Below, piece after piece: positions 17,272 to 28,266 of a DNA stretch of 64,000 bases (position 1 is the stretch's first letter; each line of letters begins with the position of its first letter). Below the pieces are notes generated by a model, which saw only the letters and a list, made by a program, of their open reading frames with translations, made no database searches and was not told where the DNA came from. The stretch comes from Gemmatimonadota bacterium (GTDB lineage Bacteria > Gemmatimonadota > Gemmatimonadetes > Gemmatimonadales > GWC2-71-9), in assembly GCA_016713435.1 (NCBI GenBank), contig JADJPD010000030.1:1-64000 (forward strand), in the 5' to 3' direction. Made by a program: the position numbers and the translations under genes.

Positions 17272-18987
17272 ATGACCACGAACGGCTGGCTGCAGATCGC
17301 GTTCTACTTCGCGGTGCTGGCCCTCCTCACCAAGCCGATGGGTGCATACCTGCGGCGGGTGTACGACGGCACCTTCCAGTGGCTGCGCCCGGTGGAGCGG
17401 CTGTTCTACCGCGCGGCGGGGGTGGACCCGGCGGAGAGCCAGCCGTGGACCACCTACGCCGCCGGGATGCTCGCCTTCAGCGCGGTGAGCATGCTCTTCA
17501 CCTACGCCGGGCTCCGGCTGCAGCACCTGCTGCCGCTCAACCCCGCCGGCCTCCCCGCGGTGGCCGATCGCCAGGCGTTCGAGACTGCCGCCAGCTTCAC
17601 GACCAACACCAACTGGCAGTCCTACGCGGGCGAGGCGACGATGTCCTACCTCTCCCAGATGCTGCAGCTCGCCTTCCACAACTTCGTCTCCGCCGCGGTG
17701 GGGATGGGGGTGGCGATGGCGCTGGTGCGGGGCATCGCCGGGCACACCGGCGGCAAGGTGGGGAACTTCTGGGCCGACCTGGTGCGCGGGACGCTGTACG
17801 TGCTGCTGCCGCTGTCGCTGGTCCTGGCCCTCGTCCTCGTGCAGCAGGGCGTCATCCAGAACTTCGACCCCTACGCGCACGTGAAGACGCTCGAGGGCGC
17901 CGACCAGGTGATCGCGATGGGCCCCGTGGCGAGCCAGGAGGCCATCAAGCAGCTCGGCACCAACGGCGGCGGTTTCTTCAATGCCAATGCCGCCCACCCG
18001 TTCGAGAACCCCACGCCGTTCACCAACTTCCTGTCGATGCTGGCCATCCTGGTGATCCCCGACGGCCTGGTCTGGGCCTTCGGGGACATGGTGGGCAACC
18101 GCCGCCACGGCTGGACCATCTGGGCCGCCATGACGGTGCTGCTCCTGCTGGGGGTGGGTACGGCCTACTGGGCCGAGGGGCGGGGCAACCCGATCCACGC
18201 GGAGCGCGGCGTGGCGGTGGTGCCGACGGCGTTCCAGCCGGGCGGCAACATGGAAGGGAAGGAAGTGCGCTTCGGCCTCGCCAACTCGGCGCTGTACGCG
18301 ACGGTCACCACCGCCGCGAGCTGCGGCGCCGTCAACTCCATGCACGACAGCTTCACCCCGCTCGGCGGGCTGGTCCCGCTGGTCAACATGCAGCTGGGCG
18401 AGGTGATCTTCGGCGGCGTCGGGGCCGGGTTGTACGGCGCGCTGGTGATGGTGGTGCTCACGGTCTTCCTGGCCGGCCTCATGGTAGGACGCACCCCGAT
18501 GTACCTGGGCAAGCGCCTGCGCAGCCGCGAGGTGCAGGCCGTCATGGTCTACGTGCTGGCGTTCCCGGCCGTGGTGCTGCCGCTCACGGCGCTCTCGGCG
18601 CTGGTGGGCCCGGGGCTGGCCGGCCTCAACAACGGCGGCCCGCACGGCCTGTCGGAGATCCTCTACGCCTTCACCTCCACGGCGGCCAACAACGGCAGCG
18701 CCTTCGCGGGGCTGACCGGCTCCACCTACTGGTACAACACCCTCTTCGGGATCGCGACGCTGGCCGGGCGCTTCGTGCTCATCGTGCCGGTGCTGGCCCT
18801 GGCGGGGTTCCTCGGGGAGCAGAAGGCGGCCGCCACGGACGCCGGGACCTTCCCGGTGTCGGGCGTCCTCTTCGCCACGCTGCTCATCGGGGTGATCGTC
18901 ATCGTGGGCGCCCTCACCTACTTCCCGGCGCTGGCCCTTGGGCCGGTGGCCGAGCACTTCGTGATGCAGGCGGGAGGCCTGTTCTGA
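17272..18987 (+). CDS. kdpA: K+-transporting ATPase, potassium-binding subunit KdpA
   Basis: The 571-residue channel-like subunit that selects K+ in the high-affinity KdpFABC pump. It is polytopic, with family filters such as [10 protein letters not shown], the loop [37 protein letters not shown], and [13 protein letters not shown]. Length is normal for KdpA. Its stop overlaps the kdpB ATG by one base (TGATG), implying coupled translation. Confidence 0.97.
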   Translation: MTTNGWLQIAFYFAVLALLTKPMGAYLRRVYDGTFQWLRPVERLFYRAAGVDPAESQPWTTYAAGMLAFSAVSMLFTYAGLRLQHLLPLNPAGLPAVADRQAFETAASFTTNTNWQSYAGEATMSYLSQMLQLAFHNFVSAAVGMGVAMALVRGIAGHTGGKVGNFWADLVRGTLYVLLPLSLVLALVLVQQGVIQNFDPYAHVKTLEGADQVIAMGPVASQEAIKQLGTNGGGFFNANAAHPFENPTPFTNFLSMLAILVIPDGLVWAFGDMVGNRRHGWTIWAAMTVLLLLGVGTAYWAEGRGNPIHAERGVAVVPTAFQPGGNMEGKEVRFGLANSALYATVTTAASCGAVNSMHDSFTPLGGLVPLVNMQLGEVIFGGVGAGLYGALVMVVLTVFLAGLMVGRTPMYLGKRLRSREVQAVMVYVLAFPAVVLPLTALSALVGPGLAGLNNGGPHGLSEILYAFTSTAANNGSAFAGLTGSTYWYNTLFGIATLAGRFVLIVPVLALAGFLGEQKAAATDAGTFPVSGVLFATLLIGVIVIVGALTYFPALALGPVAEHFVMQAGGLF

Positions 18988-21056
18988 TGTCGCACACTCC
19001 ACGTCCGCTCTTCGACCGCGCGCTGGTGCGCCGGGCGCTCCGCGAGTCGTTCCACAAGCTGGACCCGCGGCTCCAGGCGCGGAACCCGGTGATGTTCGTG
19101 GTGCTCATCGGCAGCGCCGTCACCACGCTGGTGCTGGTGCTCAACCTGGCCCGCGGCACCGGGCACTGGGGCTTCGAGCTGCAGCTGGCGCTCTGGCTCT
19201 GGTTCACGGTCCTGTTCGCCAACTTCGCGGAGGCCATGGCGGAGGGGCGGGGCAAGGCGCAGGCGGAGGCCCTCCGCGGCACCCGCGAGGCGATGCGGGC
19301 CAAGCGGCTGCAGAATCCCGACGACATGACCACGAGCGAGTTCGTCTTTGCCACCCAGCTCCGGGCCGGCGACGTGGTCGTCGTCAAGGCGGACGAGCTG
19401 ATCCCCGCCGACGGCGAGGTGATCCGCGGCGTGGCCTCCGTCAATGAGGCCGCCATCACCGGCGAGAGCGCTCCCGTGATCCGCGAGTCGGGTGGCGACC
19501 GCTCGGCCGTCACCGGCGGCACCCGGGTGCTGAGCGACTGGCTGGTCATCCGCGTGACCGCCAACCCCGGCGAGACGTTCATCGACCGGATGATCGCGCT
19601 GGTGGAGGGCGCCAGCCGGCAGAAGACCCCGAACGAGGTCGCGCTCACCATCCTGCTCGCCGGGCTCACGCTGGTCTTCCTGCTGGCGGTGGCCACGCTC
19701 CTGCCCTTTGCGCGCTACAGCGGCGGTGACGTGTCGCTCCCCGTGCTCATCGCGCTGCTCGTCTGCCTCATCCCCACCACCATCGGCGGCCTGCTCTCCG
19801 CCATCGGCATCGCGGGGATGGACCGGCTGCTGCAGCAGAACGTCATCGCCACGAGCGGGCGCGCGGTGGAGGCGGCGGGGGACGTCAACACGCTCCTCCT
19901 CGACAAGACCGGCACCATCACCCTGGGCAACCGCCAGGCGGTGGCGTTCCTCCCCGCGCCCGGCGTCACCGAGCAGGAGCTGGCCGACCGGGCCCAGCTC
20001 GCCTCGCTCCCCGACGAGACGCCCGAAGGCCGGAGCATCGTGGTCCTCGCCAAGACCCGCTTCGGCCTCCGCGAGCGCCACGCGCAGGGCGACGGCGACG
20101 GCGCCGCGCTCCACTTCGTGCCCTTCAGCGCGGCCACCCGCATGAGCGGGGTGGACCAGGACGGCACCCAGATCCGCAAGGGCGCCTCCGACGCCATCCT
20201 GGCCTGGGTGGGGACGCAGGGCGGCCAGCACCTGGCCGAGGTGAAGGAGCTGGTGAGCACCGTGGCCCGCGGCGGCGGCACCCCGCTCGTGGTGGCCTGC
20301 CAGGAGGCGGGCCACGCGCGGCTCCTCGGCGTGGTGCACCTCAAGGACGTGGTGAAGGGCGGCATCAAGGAGCGCTTCGGGCGGCTCCGCGCCATGGGCA
20401 TCCGCACCGTGATGATCACGGGCGACAACCCGCTCACCGCCGCCGCCATCGCCGCCGAGGCGGGCGTGGACGACTACCTGGCCGAGGCCACGCCGGAGCA
20501 GAAGCTGGCGCTCATCCGCCAGGAGCAGTCCGGCGGCCGCCTGGTGGCCATGACCGGCGACGGCACCAACGACGCGCCCGCGCTGGCGCAGGCGGACGTG
20601 GGCGTGGCCATGAACACCGGCACCCAGGCCGCGCGCGAGGCCGGCAACATGGTGGACCTCGACAGCAATCCCACCAAGCTCATCGAGGTGGTGGAGATCG
20701 GGAAGCAGCTGCTGATGACGCGCGGTGCCCTGACCACCTTCAGCGTGGCCAACGACGTGGCCAAGTACTTCGCCATCATCCCGGCCATGTTCGTGGCCAC
20801 GTACCCGCCGCTCGCCGCGCTCAACATCATGCGGCTGGCGAGCCCCGAATCCGCCATCCTGAGCAGCGTCATCTTCAACGCGCTCATCATCGTGGCGCTG
20901 ATCCCGCTGGCGCTCCGCGGCGTGACGTACCGGCCCGCGCCCGCCGTGGTGATCCTGCGCAGGAACCTGCTGGTCTACGGGCTCGGCGGGCTCCTGGTCC
21001 CGTTCGTGGGGATCAAGCTCATCGACATCCTGGTCACCGCCCTGAGGCTCGCCTGA
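18987..21056 (+). CDS. kdpB: K+-transporting ATPase, catalytic subunit KdpB
   Basis: A 689-residue P-type ATPase that energises K+ uptake. The phosphorylated Asp is residue 306 in [28 protein letters not shown] is the actuator TGES motif; [20 protein letters not shown] is the hinge motif; [11 protein letters not shown] lies in the nucleotide domain. Translation starts on the ATG overlapping the kdpA stop. It is one base upstream of kdpC. Confidence 0.97.
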   Translation: MSHTPRPLFDRALVRRALRESFHKLDPRLQARNPVMFVVLIGSAVTTLVLVLNLARGTGHWGFELQLALWLWFTVLFANFAEAMAEGRGKAQAEALRGTREAMRAKRLQNPDDMTTSEFVFATQLRAGDVVVVKADELIPADGEVIRGVASVNEAAITGESAPVIRESGGDRSAVTGGTRVLSDWLVIRVTANPGETFIDRMIALVEGASRQKTPNEVALTILLAGLTLVFLLAVATLLPFARYSGGDVSLPVLIALLVCLIPTTIGGLLSAIGIAGMDRLLQQNVIATSGRAVEAAGDVNTLLLDKTGTITLGNRQAVAFLPAPGVTEQELADRAQLASLPDETPEGRSIVVLAKTRFGLRERHAQGDGDGAALHFVPFSAATRMSGVDQDGTQIRKGASDAILAWVGTQGGQHLAEVKELVSTVARGGGTPLVVACQEAGHARLLGVVHLKDVVKGGIKERFGRLRAMGIRTVMITGDNPLTAAAIAAEAGVDDYLAEATPEQKLALIRQEQSGGRLVAMTGDGTNDAPALAQADVGVAMNTGTQAAREAGNMVDLDSNPTKLIEVVEIGKQLLMTRGALTTFSVANDVAKYFAIIPAMFVATYPPLAALNIMRLASPESAILSSVIFNALIIVALIPLALRGVTYRPAPAVVILRRNLLVYGLGGLLVPFVGIKLIDILVTALRLA

Positions 21057-21057
21057 C

Positions 21058-21670
21058 ATGCTCCGCCAGCTTCGACCCGCCATCGTCCTGACGCTCCTGC
21101 TGGCAGTGCTCACCGGCCTCCTGTATCCCGCCGCGGTGACGGGGCTCGCCGCGGTGCTCTTTCCCGCGCACGCGCACGGCTCGCTGCTGGTGCGGGATGG
21201 GCAGGTGGTGGGCAGCACCCTGATCGGCCAGGGCTTCAGCGGCCCGGGCTACTTCCACCCGCGGCCGTCCGCGGCCGGCGCCGGCTACGATGCCGGCGCC
21301 TCCGCGGGCCGCAACAAGGGCCCCACGGACCGCAAGCTCGCCGACACGCTGCTGCCCGCCGCGATCGAGCAGGTGGTCCAGGCGCAGGACGGCGCCGGTG
21401 CGCGGCCAGGTCCCCTCCGACCTGGTCACCGCCTCCGGGTCCGGCCTCGACCCGCACCTCTCGCCGGCCAGCGCCTACCTGCAGGTGGCGCGGGTGGCCC
21501 GGGAGCGCGGACTCGACAGCGCCCGGGTCCGCGCCCTCGTGGACGCCCACGTGGAGCACCGCCAGCTCGGCTTCCTCGGCGACCCGCGCGTGAACGTCCT
21601 GCTCCTCAACCTGGCCCTCGACAGCGTGGCGCCCCCAGCCCACCCTAGTGCGGCAGGGCCGGAGCATTAG
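21058..21670 (+). CDS. kdpC: K+-transporting ATPase subunit KdpC, frameshifted
   Basis: KdpC couples KdpA and KdpB. The first part has the N-terminal membrane helix ([20 protein letters not shown]) and the blocks [20 protein letters not shown] and NKGPTD. At about 21395-21403 the frame shifts by one base, after VVQAQDGAG, and continues as [20 protein letters not shown], then ISP-like [18 protein letters not shown] and [20 protein letters not shown], which is the conserved KdpC ending. Reassembled length is about 200 residues, as expected. The kdp operon is otherwise intact, so the break is probably a sequencing error. Confidence 0.9.
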
Positions 21671-21675
21671 GTTCC
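21668..21675 (+). promoter_or_regulatory. Candidate TAnnTT element for kdpDE
   Basis: TAGGTTCC, whose first three bases are the kdpC stop codon, 37 bases before kdpD. It could give kdpDE a promoter separate from kdpFABC. Confidence 0.3.
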
Positions 21676-21712
21676 GGGACGTGGCCCCGCGCCGCCCCAT
21701 CCCGGACTTCCT

Positions 21713-24418
21713 GTGACCGATCCGCGTCCCGATCCCGACCGCCTCCTCCGCCTGCTGCAGGCGGAGGAGGCGCGCGCGTCGCGTGGGCGGCTCAAGATCT
21801 TCTTCGGGGCCACGCCCGGCGTGGGGAAGACCTACGCCATGCTGCAGGCGGGCCATGCCCCCCTGGCCCAGGGAATTGACGTGGTGGTGGGGATCGTCGA
21901 GACCCACGGGCGCGCGGAAACGGCGCAGCTGGTCAAGGGGCTGGAGGTGGTGCCACGCCGCACCGTGGAGTATCGCGGCACCACCCTCGAGGAGCTGGAC
22001 CTCGACGCGGCGCTTGCCCGGCATCCCGCGCTGATCCTCGTGGACGAGCTGGCACACAGTAACGCCCCCGGGTCCCGCCACGCCAAGCGGTGGCAGGACG
22101 TGGAGGAGCTCCGCGCCGCCGGCATCGACGTCTACACCACCGTCAACGTCCAGCACCTCGAGAGCCTGAACGACGTCGTGGCGCAGATCACGGGCGTCCG
22201 CGTCCGCGAGACCATCCCCGACGCCGTGCTCGAGGGCGCCGACGAGATCGAGGTGGTGGACGTCTCCGCCGACGTGCTCCAGCAGCGGCTCCGCGAGGGC
22301 AAGGTCTACGTCCCGGAGCAGGCCGAGCGCGCCCTCGAGGGCTTCTTCCGCCGCGGCAACCTCATCGCCCTGCGGGAACTGGCGCTCCGGCGCACCGCCG
22401 AGCGGGTGGACGCGCAGATGCGCGGCTACATGGTGGAGCGGGGCATCACCGGCACCTGGGCCGCCGGGGAGCGCGTCCTCACCTGCCTCGGCTCCGGCGG
22501 CGATCCCGCGCGGCTGGTCCGCGCCGGCTGGCGCATCGCCGACCGCCTCGGCGCGCCCCACGTGGCGCTCCACGTGGAGGCGCCAGGCCGCACCGAACGC
22601 CCCGCGGAGCGCGAGCGGATCCTCCACGCCCTCACGCTCGCCGAGCAGCTCGGCGGCCAGTCGGTGGTGGTGACGGGGGAGCGTGCGGAGGAGGAGATCC
22701 TTGCCTATGCCCGCGCCCACAACGTCACCCGCCTGGTCCTCGGCAGCCCGCGTGCCCGCCCCTGGTGGTGGCCGGGCGGCTCGCCGGTGGAGCGGCTGCT
22801 CGGCCGCGCGGGCGGGCTCGATCTGCACGTCATCTCCACCCCGGGCACGGAATCGGTCCCCGCCGGCCTGCCACTGCCCGCGCCGAGCGCCCGTCCCCGG
22901 GACTATGCCCTCGCCGCGCTGGTCCCGATCGCCATCACGGCCGCCCTGCTGCCCCTCCGCGGCGTGATGACCACCGTGGACGTGGCCATGATCTACCTGC
23001 TCGGCGTGGTGCTGGTGGCCTCGCGGATGTCCCGCGCACCGAGCGCGGCGGCCTCCGTGCTCGGCATCGTCCTGTTCGACGTGCTGTTCGTCCCGCCGTA
23101 CGGCACGCTCGCGGTGTCGGACGTGCGCTTCGTGCTCACGTTTACGGTGATGCTGGTGGTGGCGCTGGTGATGGGCACGCTCACCGGGCGGGTGCGGCGA
23201 CAGGCGCAGGCGGCGCGCACGCGGGAGCGCACCACCGCCACGCTGTATGCCTTGAGCCGCGACCTGGCGGCCGCGCGGCAGCGCGGCGGCCTCGCACGGG
23301 TGCTGCTCCGCCACCTGCACGACCTCTTCGGCGGCGCCGTGATGCTCTACCTGCCCGACGACCATGGGGTGCTCGAGCTGGTGGCCCGCCTTCCCGACCA
23401 GCATCTCGGCGACCTGGCCAAGGAGCACGCGGTGGCCACGTGGGCCTTCGAGCAGGGGCAGGCCGCAGGGCTGGGCACCGCCACGCTGCCCGCCGCCGAG
23501 GCGCTCTACGTCCCGCTCGCCACGCCGGGCCTCCGGCTCGGCGCCGTGGGGATCCGGCCCGACCCGGCGGGGCGGTTCGCCGACCCCGACCAGCGCCACC
23601 TGCTCGAGGCCATGATCGGCCAGGCGGCGGTGGCGCTCGAGCGCACCGACATCGCCGACCAGGCCCGCCGGGTGCACCTGCTCGCCGAGACGGAGCACCT
23701 GCGGACCGCCCTCCTCTCCTCGCTCTCGCACGACCTCCGCACCCCCCTTGGCGTCATCGAGGGCGCGGCGAGCGCCCTGCTCGAGGAGGGGGAGAAGCCC
23801 GCCGACGTCCGGCGCGAGCTCGCCGCCTCGGTGCTGGAGGAATCGCTGCGCATGAACCGCCTCGTGGCCGACCTCCTGGCCATGGTGCGGCTGGAGAGCG
23901 GGGAGCTGACGGTCAAGCGCGAGTGGCACGTGCTGGCCGAGCTGGTGGGCGTGGCGCTCGGCCGCACCGAGGCCGCCCTCGCCGGCCGGCCGGTCCACGT
24001 GGAGCTGCCGGAGGACCTGCCGCTCGTCCCCGTGGACGAGGTGCTGGTGGAACAGGTGCTGGTGAACCTGCTCGAGAACGTGGCCAAGCACACGCCGGCC
24101 GGCACGCCGGTGGACATCCGTGCGGCCGCCCTGCCGGGCGCGGTGGAGGTGCAGGTGGCCGACCGCGGGCCGGGCCTGCCTGCCGGGATGGAGGGGCGTA
24201 TCTTCGAGAAGTTCGAGCGGGCGGGGGCCGCCGCGGCGGGCGCGGGGCTCGGGCTCACCATCGCGCGAGGCATGATCATGGCGCACGGCGGGCGCATCCG
24301 CGCCGGGAACCGGCCCGGCGGCGGGGCGGTGTTCACCTTCACGCTGCCGATCGTCGGCACGCCGCCGGCCATGCCGCTCGACCCCGACCCGCTCCCCGCC
24401 CCGGAGCCCGCCGCATGA
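21713..24418 (+). CDS. kdpD: Sensor histidine kinase KdpD
   Basis: A 901-residue turgor/K+ sensor. It starts at GTG. The N-terminal KdpD domain has Walker A GATPGVGKT (residues 32-40) and the Walker B-like LILVDELAHSNAPGSRHAKR; a universal-stress-like domain follows (about 250-370); then four membrane helices (about 400-500, DUF4118), a GAF-like domain, the H box LSSLSHDLRTPLGVIEG, N box NLLENVAKHTPAG and G box GAGLGLTIARG. Overlaps kdpE by ATGA. It phosphorylates KdpE to induce kdpFABC when K+ is scarce. Confidence 0.96.
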   Translation: MTDPRPDPDRLLRLLQAEEARASRGRLKIFFGATPGVGKTYAMLQAGHAPLAQGIDVVVGIVETHGRAETAQLVKGLEVVPRRTVEYRGTTLEELDLDAALARHPALILVDELAHSNAPGSRHAKRWQDVEELRAAGIDVYTTVNVQHLESLNDVVAQITGVRVRETIPDAVLEGADEIEVVDVSADVLQQRLREGKVYVPEQAERALEGFFRRGNLIALRELALRRTAERVDAQMRGYMVERGITGTWAAGERVLTCLGSGGDPARLVRAGWRIADRLGAPHVALHVEAPGRTERPAERERILHALTLAEQLGGQSVVVTGERAEEEILAYARAHNVTRLVLGSPRARPWWWPGGSPVERLLGRAGGLDLHVISTPGTESVPAGLPLPAPSARPRDYALAALVPIAITAALLPLRGVMTTVDVAMIYLLGVVLVASRMSRAPSAAASVLGIVLFDVLFVPPYGTLAVSDVRFVLTFTVMLVVALVMGTLTGRVRRQAQAARTRERTTATLYALSRDLAAARQRGGLARVLLRHLHDLFGGAVMLYLPDDHGVLELVARLPDQHLGDLAKEHAVATWAFEQGQAAGLGTATLPAAEALYVPLATPGLRLGAVGIRPDPAGRFADPDQRHLLEAMIGQAAVALERTDIADQARRVHLLAETEHLRTALLSSLSHDLRTPLGVIEGAASALLEEGEKPADVRRELAASVLEESLRMNRLVADLLAMVRLESGELTVKREWHVLAELVGVALGRTEAALAGRPVHVELPEDLPLVPVDEVLVEQVLVNLLENVAKHTPAGTPVDIRAAALPGAVEVQVADRGPGLPAGMEGRIFEKFERAGAAAAGAGLGLTIARGMIMAHGGRIRAGNRPGGGAVFTFTLPIVGTPPAMPLDPDPLPAPEPAA

Positions 24419-25125
24419 CCGACGCTTCCGGCGGCCCGGCCGCCACCGTCCTCCTCATCGAGGACGAGCCGCAGATCCGCCGCTTCCTCCGGTCCGCGCT
24501 GGCCGCAGGGCCGCTCACCCTCATCGAGGCCGGGACGGGGCGGGAGGGCCTGGCGCAGGCGGCGGGACGGAAGCCGGACGTGGTGCTCCTCGACCTCGGG
24601 CTCCCGGATCTGGACGGTCTCGACGTCACCCGGCAGCTGCGCGAGTGGAGCCCGGTGCCCATCATCGTGATCTCCGCCCGCGGCCGCGAGCAGGACAAGA
24701 TCGACGCCCTCGACGCCGGGGCCGACGACTACCTCACCAAGCCCTTCTCCATCGGCGAGCTGCAGGCGCGGATCCGCGTGGCGCTCCGCCACGCCGCCGC
24801 CCGCGCCACCGACACCGGGGACCCGGTGTACGAGGCCCACGGCCTGCGCGTGGACCTGGCGAAGCGCGAGGTGACGCGCGACGGCGCGATGGTCCACCTG
24901 ACGCCCACGGAATACCGCCTGCTCACCGCCCTGGTGAAGCACGCGGGGCGCGTCCTGACCCATCGCCAGCTGTTGCGGGAGGTGTGGGGGCCGGGCGCGC
25001 AGGAGCAGAGCCACTACCTGCGCGTCTACGTCAACCAGCTCCGCCAGAAGCTGGAGGCCGACGCCACGCGGCCGCAGCTGCTCAAGACGGAACCGGGCGT
25101 GGGGTACCGCTTCGCCGAGGGCTGA
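24415..25125 (+). CDS. kdpE: Response regulator KdpE
   Basis: A 236-residue OmpR-family regulator. The receiver has the acidic pair in LIEDEPQ, the phosphorylated Asp in VVLLDLGLPDLDG, and the conserved Lys in DDYLTKPFS; the C-terminal winged helix contains LTPTEYRLLTALVKHAGRVL and TEPGVGYRFAEG. Its ATG overlaps the kdpD stop. It ends 13 bases from the convergent oxidoreductase gene. Confidence 0.96.
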   Translation: MTDASGGPAATVLLIEDEPQIRRFLRSALAAGPLTLIEAGTGREGLAQAAGRKPDVVLLDLGLPDLDGLDVTRQLREWSPVPIIVISARGREQDKIDALDAGADDYLTKPFSIGELQARIRVALRHAAARATDTGDPVYEAHGLRVDLAKREVTRDGAMVHLTPTEYRLLTALVKHAGRVLTHRQLLREVWGPGAQEQSHYLRVYVNQLRQKLEADATRPQLLKTEPGVGYRFAEG

Positions 25126-25138
25126 GCCCGCCGGCGTC

Positions 25139-26167
25139 TCACGTCGTTGGCGTCACCCGCACCACGATCTTCCCCACGCTCGCCCGCGACTCCAAGTAGC
25201 GGTGCGCCGCCGCCATCTCCTCGAAGGCGAAGGTCCGCCCCACCACCGGGCGGATCCCGTGCGTCTCCCCGAAGCTGCGGAGATCGGCCCAGAGCCGCGC
25301 CAGGCGCGGCCCATCACCCACGAGGTAGCCGAGGTGGGTGGCCAGCAGGCCGTGGGAACCGGTGGCCAGGGCGGAGATGCCGGCGCGCGGGATGTCGCGA
25401 AGGGTGCGGAGCCAGGAGACCGGGTTCCACCAGGCATAGTCGAGGCTCGCAAAGCCCGCCACCACCACTCGGCCGAACGGCGCCAGCACCGGCCAGGCCG
25501 AGCGGAAGACGTCGCCCCCAACCAGCTCCAGCACCACGTCGAAGCGCTCCGCGCCGGCCACTTCCCGGAGCCGGGCGCGAAAGTCCGCCGCGCGGTAGTT
25601 CACCGCCGCCTCCGCCCCGAGCTCGCGGATGAGCGCGAGCTTTTCCTCGCTCCCCGCAAGTCCCACCACCCGGCACCCGGCGCGCGACGCGATCTGGATG
25701 GCTGCCGTCCCCACGCCACCCGCCGCGGCCGTGACGAGCACGCGATCAGACGGCCGGAGCCGCGCCATCTCCATGAGCGCCACCCACGCCGTGGCATAGT
25801 TCACGGCCACGGCCGCGTTCTCCTCCACCGAGAAGCCCGTCATCACCGGCAGCGCCTGCCGCTCGGGCACCACCACCGCCTCGGCGTAGCACCCGTACTG
25901 CGCCGCGACGATCACGGGCTCACCCACGCGCCGGCCGGTGACGCCGGCGCCGAGCGCATCGATGGTGCCCGTGGCCTCCATCCCGGGGATGTACGGCCGC
26001 TTCGGCGCCCAGCCGTAGAGCCCCTTCCGCGACAGCACCTCCGCCCAGTTGAGGCCGATGGCGTCCACGCGCACCCGCACCTGGCCGGCGCCGGGAACGG
26101 GGTCCGGCTGCGAGGTGAGCTGGAGGACGTCGGGGCCGCCGGAGCGGCGGAGGAGGAAGGCGCGCAC
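25139..26167 (-). CDS. Zinc-free quinone oxidoreductase-type (MDR) dehydrogenase
   Basis: A medium-chain reductase of about 342 residues that uses NADPH to reduce quinones or enones. Family features are the GroES-like start RAFLLRRSGGPDVLQL, GLNWAEVLSRKGLYG, PGMEATGTIDALG, and the Rossmann motif AAAGGVGTAAIQIASRAGC. No structural zinc cysteines are visible. The GTG at 26167 is preferred over a TTG at 26200 because the latter lies inside a candidate promoter element (TACCTTGA, 26197-26204) and because relatives begin at the RAF-like strand. Confidence 0.85.
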   Translation of the reverse strand: MRAFLLRRSGGPDVLQLTSQPDPVPGAGQVRVRVDAIGLNWAEVLSRKGLYGWAPKRPYIPGMEATGTIDALGAGVTGRRVGEPVIVAAQYGCYAEAVVVPERQALPVMTGFSVEENAAVAVNYATAWVALMEMARLRPSDRVLVTAAAGGVGTAAIQIASRAGCRVVGLAGSEEKLALIRELGAEAAVNYRAADFRARLREVAGAERFDVVLELVGGDVFRSAWPVLAPFGRVVVAGFASLDYAWWNPVSWLRTLRDIPRAGISALATGSHGLLATHLGYLVGDGPRLARLWADLRSFGETHGIRPVVGRTFAFEEMAAAHRYLESRASVGKIVVRVTPTT

Positions 26168-26196
26168 GCGAGACCCCAGGGCTGGGTGTGGGCTGC

Positions 26197-26204
26197 TCAA
26201 GGTA
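26197..26204 (-). promoter_or_regulatory. Candidate TAnnTT element for the oxidoreductase
   Basis: TACCTTGA on the minus strand, 30 bases before the GTG at 26167. It supports the shorter start of that gene. Confidence 0.35.
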
Positions 26205-26270
26205 CCCGCCGCCCGGCCTCACGGGAATGTCACGACTGTGTACTTCATGGGTTCTTCCGCCCCGCCTTCC

Positions 26271-26299
26271 TTGCTCCTTCAGGGAGCCCGACCTATTCG
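26271..26299 (+). promoter_or_regulatory. Candidate sigma-70-like promoter for the DUF47-PPDK pair
   Basis: TTGCTC (26271-26276) and TATTCG (26294-26299) are 17 bases apart, 26 bases before the ATG at 26326. The match is partial, but the position is right for the operon. Confidence 0.35.
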
Positions 26300-26325
26300 T
26301 GCAGCAGCCCCCACGATCCGGTTCC

Positions 26326-28266
26326 ATGCCTGCCAAGCACCTGATGCTGGAGCACCTCGGGGAGGGGAGCCTGCTCCTCCCCTCCCTGGTCAATGCCGGG
26401 CTCGCCGCCAATGACCGCGTGAAGTACCTCCTGAGCCTCCTGCAGGCTTCGGTGCGCCACGCGGACGCGCCGGGGGGCGAGGTGCCCCTGCTGCGGCGCG
26501 AACGCCAGGCGGCCGGGGTCGCCGATGCCAGCCTCGACCAGGTCCCCGGCGAGTGTGAGCGCGCCGGGGCGACGGGCTATCGCCTCCCGCGCGCTGGCGA
26601 GATCGAAGCGCTCGCCCTCGAGGCGGTGGAGGCGATGCTGGCGCCGATCACCGCGGCGGGCTTGCCCGAATTGCCCGCCGAGTCGTATGCGCGGCGGCTG
26701 GCCGCGCTCCGCGGTGTCCTGGGCCCGAGCCAGCCCGACTCCCTGGCCCCCGCGCGCCTGGAGCGCCTGACGAGCGGCCTCCGCGCCGGCGGCGACAGCC
26801 TCCACCTCCTGGTGATGGACCTGCACGGTGCCCTCAACACCCTGCAGCAGCGCATCGCCACCGAGGAGGTGGAGGGAGCCCTGACCTACGGCCTCGATGC
26901 CTGGGGGCGTGGGCGGGTGGCGGCGTTCATGGGCGGCCTCAAGCGCACCAGTCCCCTCCGCTTCGACCATCCGGGCCTCGGCACCACCGCCACCATGGCG
27001 GGCGAGCGGCTGGTGATCCAGAACGACATCGGCACCAGCGACGTGCACGTGCTCGTGGTGCACGTGCGGGACCTCGAGGCCACGCTCACCTACTCCGACC
27101 TCCACCCGGAACGGCTCGCCTTCTTCCGCGGGCTGTTCGAGGACTGGCCCCTCCGCTGGGAGAGCACCCTCCGCGGCCGCGCGCAGGGGTCGGCCGAGGG
27201 GGACTATGAGCTGGCCACCGGCACCTACCAGGCGCCGGATGCCGCCGCGCTCGACCGCTACCTCGCCCACCTCGGCTCCCGCCTGGTGTACCTGATCGAC
27301 TGGAACAAGGCCCGCAAGCGCCTGCGCGCGTTCATCGGCAATCGCCGCGCCGTGGCGGTGCTGGCCTGGGCGGCGCGGCACGATCACGGCCACATGGCCT
27401 TCCTCAAGCTGGGCGGCGACCGTCTCCTCTACGAGGTGTTCGAGACCACGCGGCTGCCCATCCGCCCGGGCGAGGAGCTCGATGCCGTGCTCGGCGCGGG
27501 CCCCGCCGAGGCGTTCCTGCGCGCCACGCTCGCGCTCTGCAGCGAGGGGCTCCGGCGCGACCGCTCGGAGTTCCTCCTCCGGGACGAGCTGCGCGTGGAG
27601 CTGGCGCGCGAGATCGCCTCGTCGCGCGGCTCCGCGCTGTCGCTGCTGCAGGAGCACGCCACGCTCGTGGTGGAGCTGGCGGGCGGCTGGCGCGACGCGC
27701 TGGCGCGCCTGGGCCTCGGGGACCGTGCCTTCGCCGGCCGCCACGCCTCGCGGGCGCGCACCTGGGAGCACGCCGCCGACGACCTCGTCAACCAGGCCCG
27801 CCAGCTGGCCCTCCGCTGGCACGATGCCTCCGCCGTCCTCGAGCTGCTGCTCCAGGCCGACGACGTGGCCGACGACCTCGAGGAAGCCGCCTTCGTGCTG
27901 GCCCTCCCCGCCGACGTGACGATCCCGGCCGAGGTGGGCACCCCGCTCGCGGCCCTGGCCGCGTGTGTGGTGCGTGCCGCCGAGGAGTACGCCCGCGCCG
28001 TGGCGGCCGCGGGTGCGGTGCCGCAGGGCAGCCGGGAAGACTACGCCGACTTCCTCGAGGCCGTGGACGGCGTCATGGCGGCGGAACATCAGGCGGATGA
28101 GGCCCACCGCGCGGCCCGTGCCGCGCTGCTGCTGCACGTCAGCGACGCCCGCGCGATGCAGTTCCTGGCGGAACTGGCCCGCCTCGTCGAGGCCTCCGCT
28201 GACGGCCTCATGCGCTCCGCGCTGGCGCTCCGCACCCACCTCCTGGCCACGCTGGGGCGGCGGTGA
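26326..28266 (+). CDS. DUF47/PhoU-like protein paired with a PPDK-like enzyme
   Basis: A 646-residue soluble protein. The C-terminal third has the helical pattern of DUF47/PhoU-type phosphate-transport regulators (TWEHAADDLVNQARQLALRW, VLELLLQADDVADDLEEAAF, and later EDYADFLEAVDGVMAAEHQ, with repeated Asp/Glu-rich metal-binding-like faces). The N-terminal 400 residues are not recognised; they contain LLVMDLHGALNTLQQRIATE, HVLVVHVRDLEATLTYSDLH and LVYLIDWNKARKRLRAFIGN. The ATG at 26326 is preferred over upstream starts because the region before it is promoter-like. It overlaps the downstream PPDK-like gene by four bases (GTGA), so the products are likely made in fixed ratio and may form a complex. 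Function unknown. Confidence 0.65.
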   Translation: MPAKHLMLEHLGEGSLLLPSLVNAGLAANDRVKYLLSLLQASVRHADAPGGEVPLLRRERQAAGVADASLDQVPGECERAGATGYRLPRAGEIEALALEAVEAMLAPITAAGLPELPAESYARRLAALRGVLGPSQPDSLAPARLERLTSGLRAGGDSLHLLVMDLHGALNTLQQRIATEEVEGALTYGLDAWGRGRVAAFMGGLKRTSPLRFDHPGLGTTATMAGERLVIQNDIGTSDVHVLVVHVRDLEATLTYSDLHPERLAFFRGLFEDWPLRWESTLRGRAQGSAEGDYELATGTYQAPDAAALDRYLAHLGSRLVYLIDWNKARKRLRAFIGNRRAVAVLAWAARHDHGHMAFLKLGGDRLLYEVFETTRLPIRPGEELDAVLGAGPAEAFLRATLALCSEGLRRDRSEFLLRDELRVELAREIASSRGSALSLLQEHATLVVELAGGWRDALARLGLGDRAFAGRHASRARTWEHAADDLVNQARQLALRWHDASAVLELLLQADDVADDLEEAAFVLALPADVTIPAEVGTPLAALAACVVRAAEEYARAVAAAGAVPQGSREDYADFLEAVDGVMAAEHQADEAHRAARAALLLHVSDARAMQFLAELARLVEASADGLMRSALALRTHLLATLGRR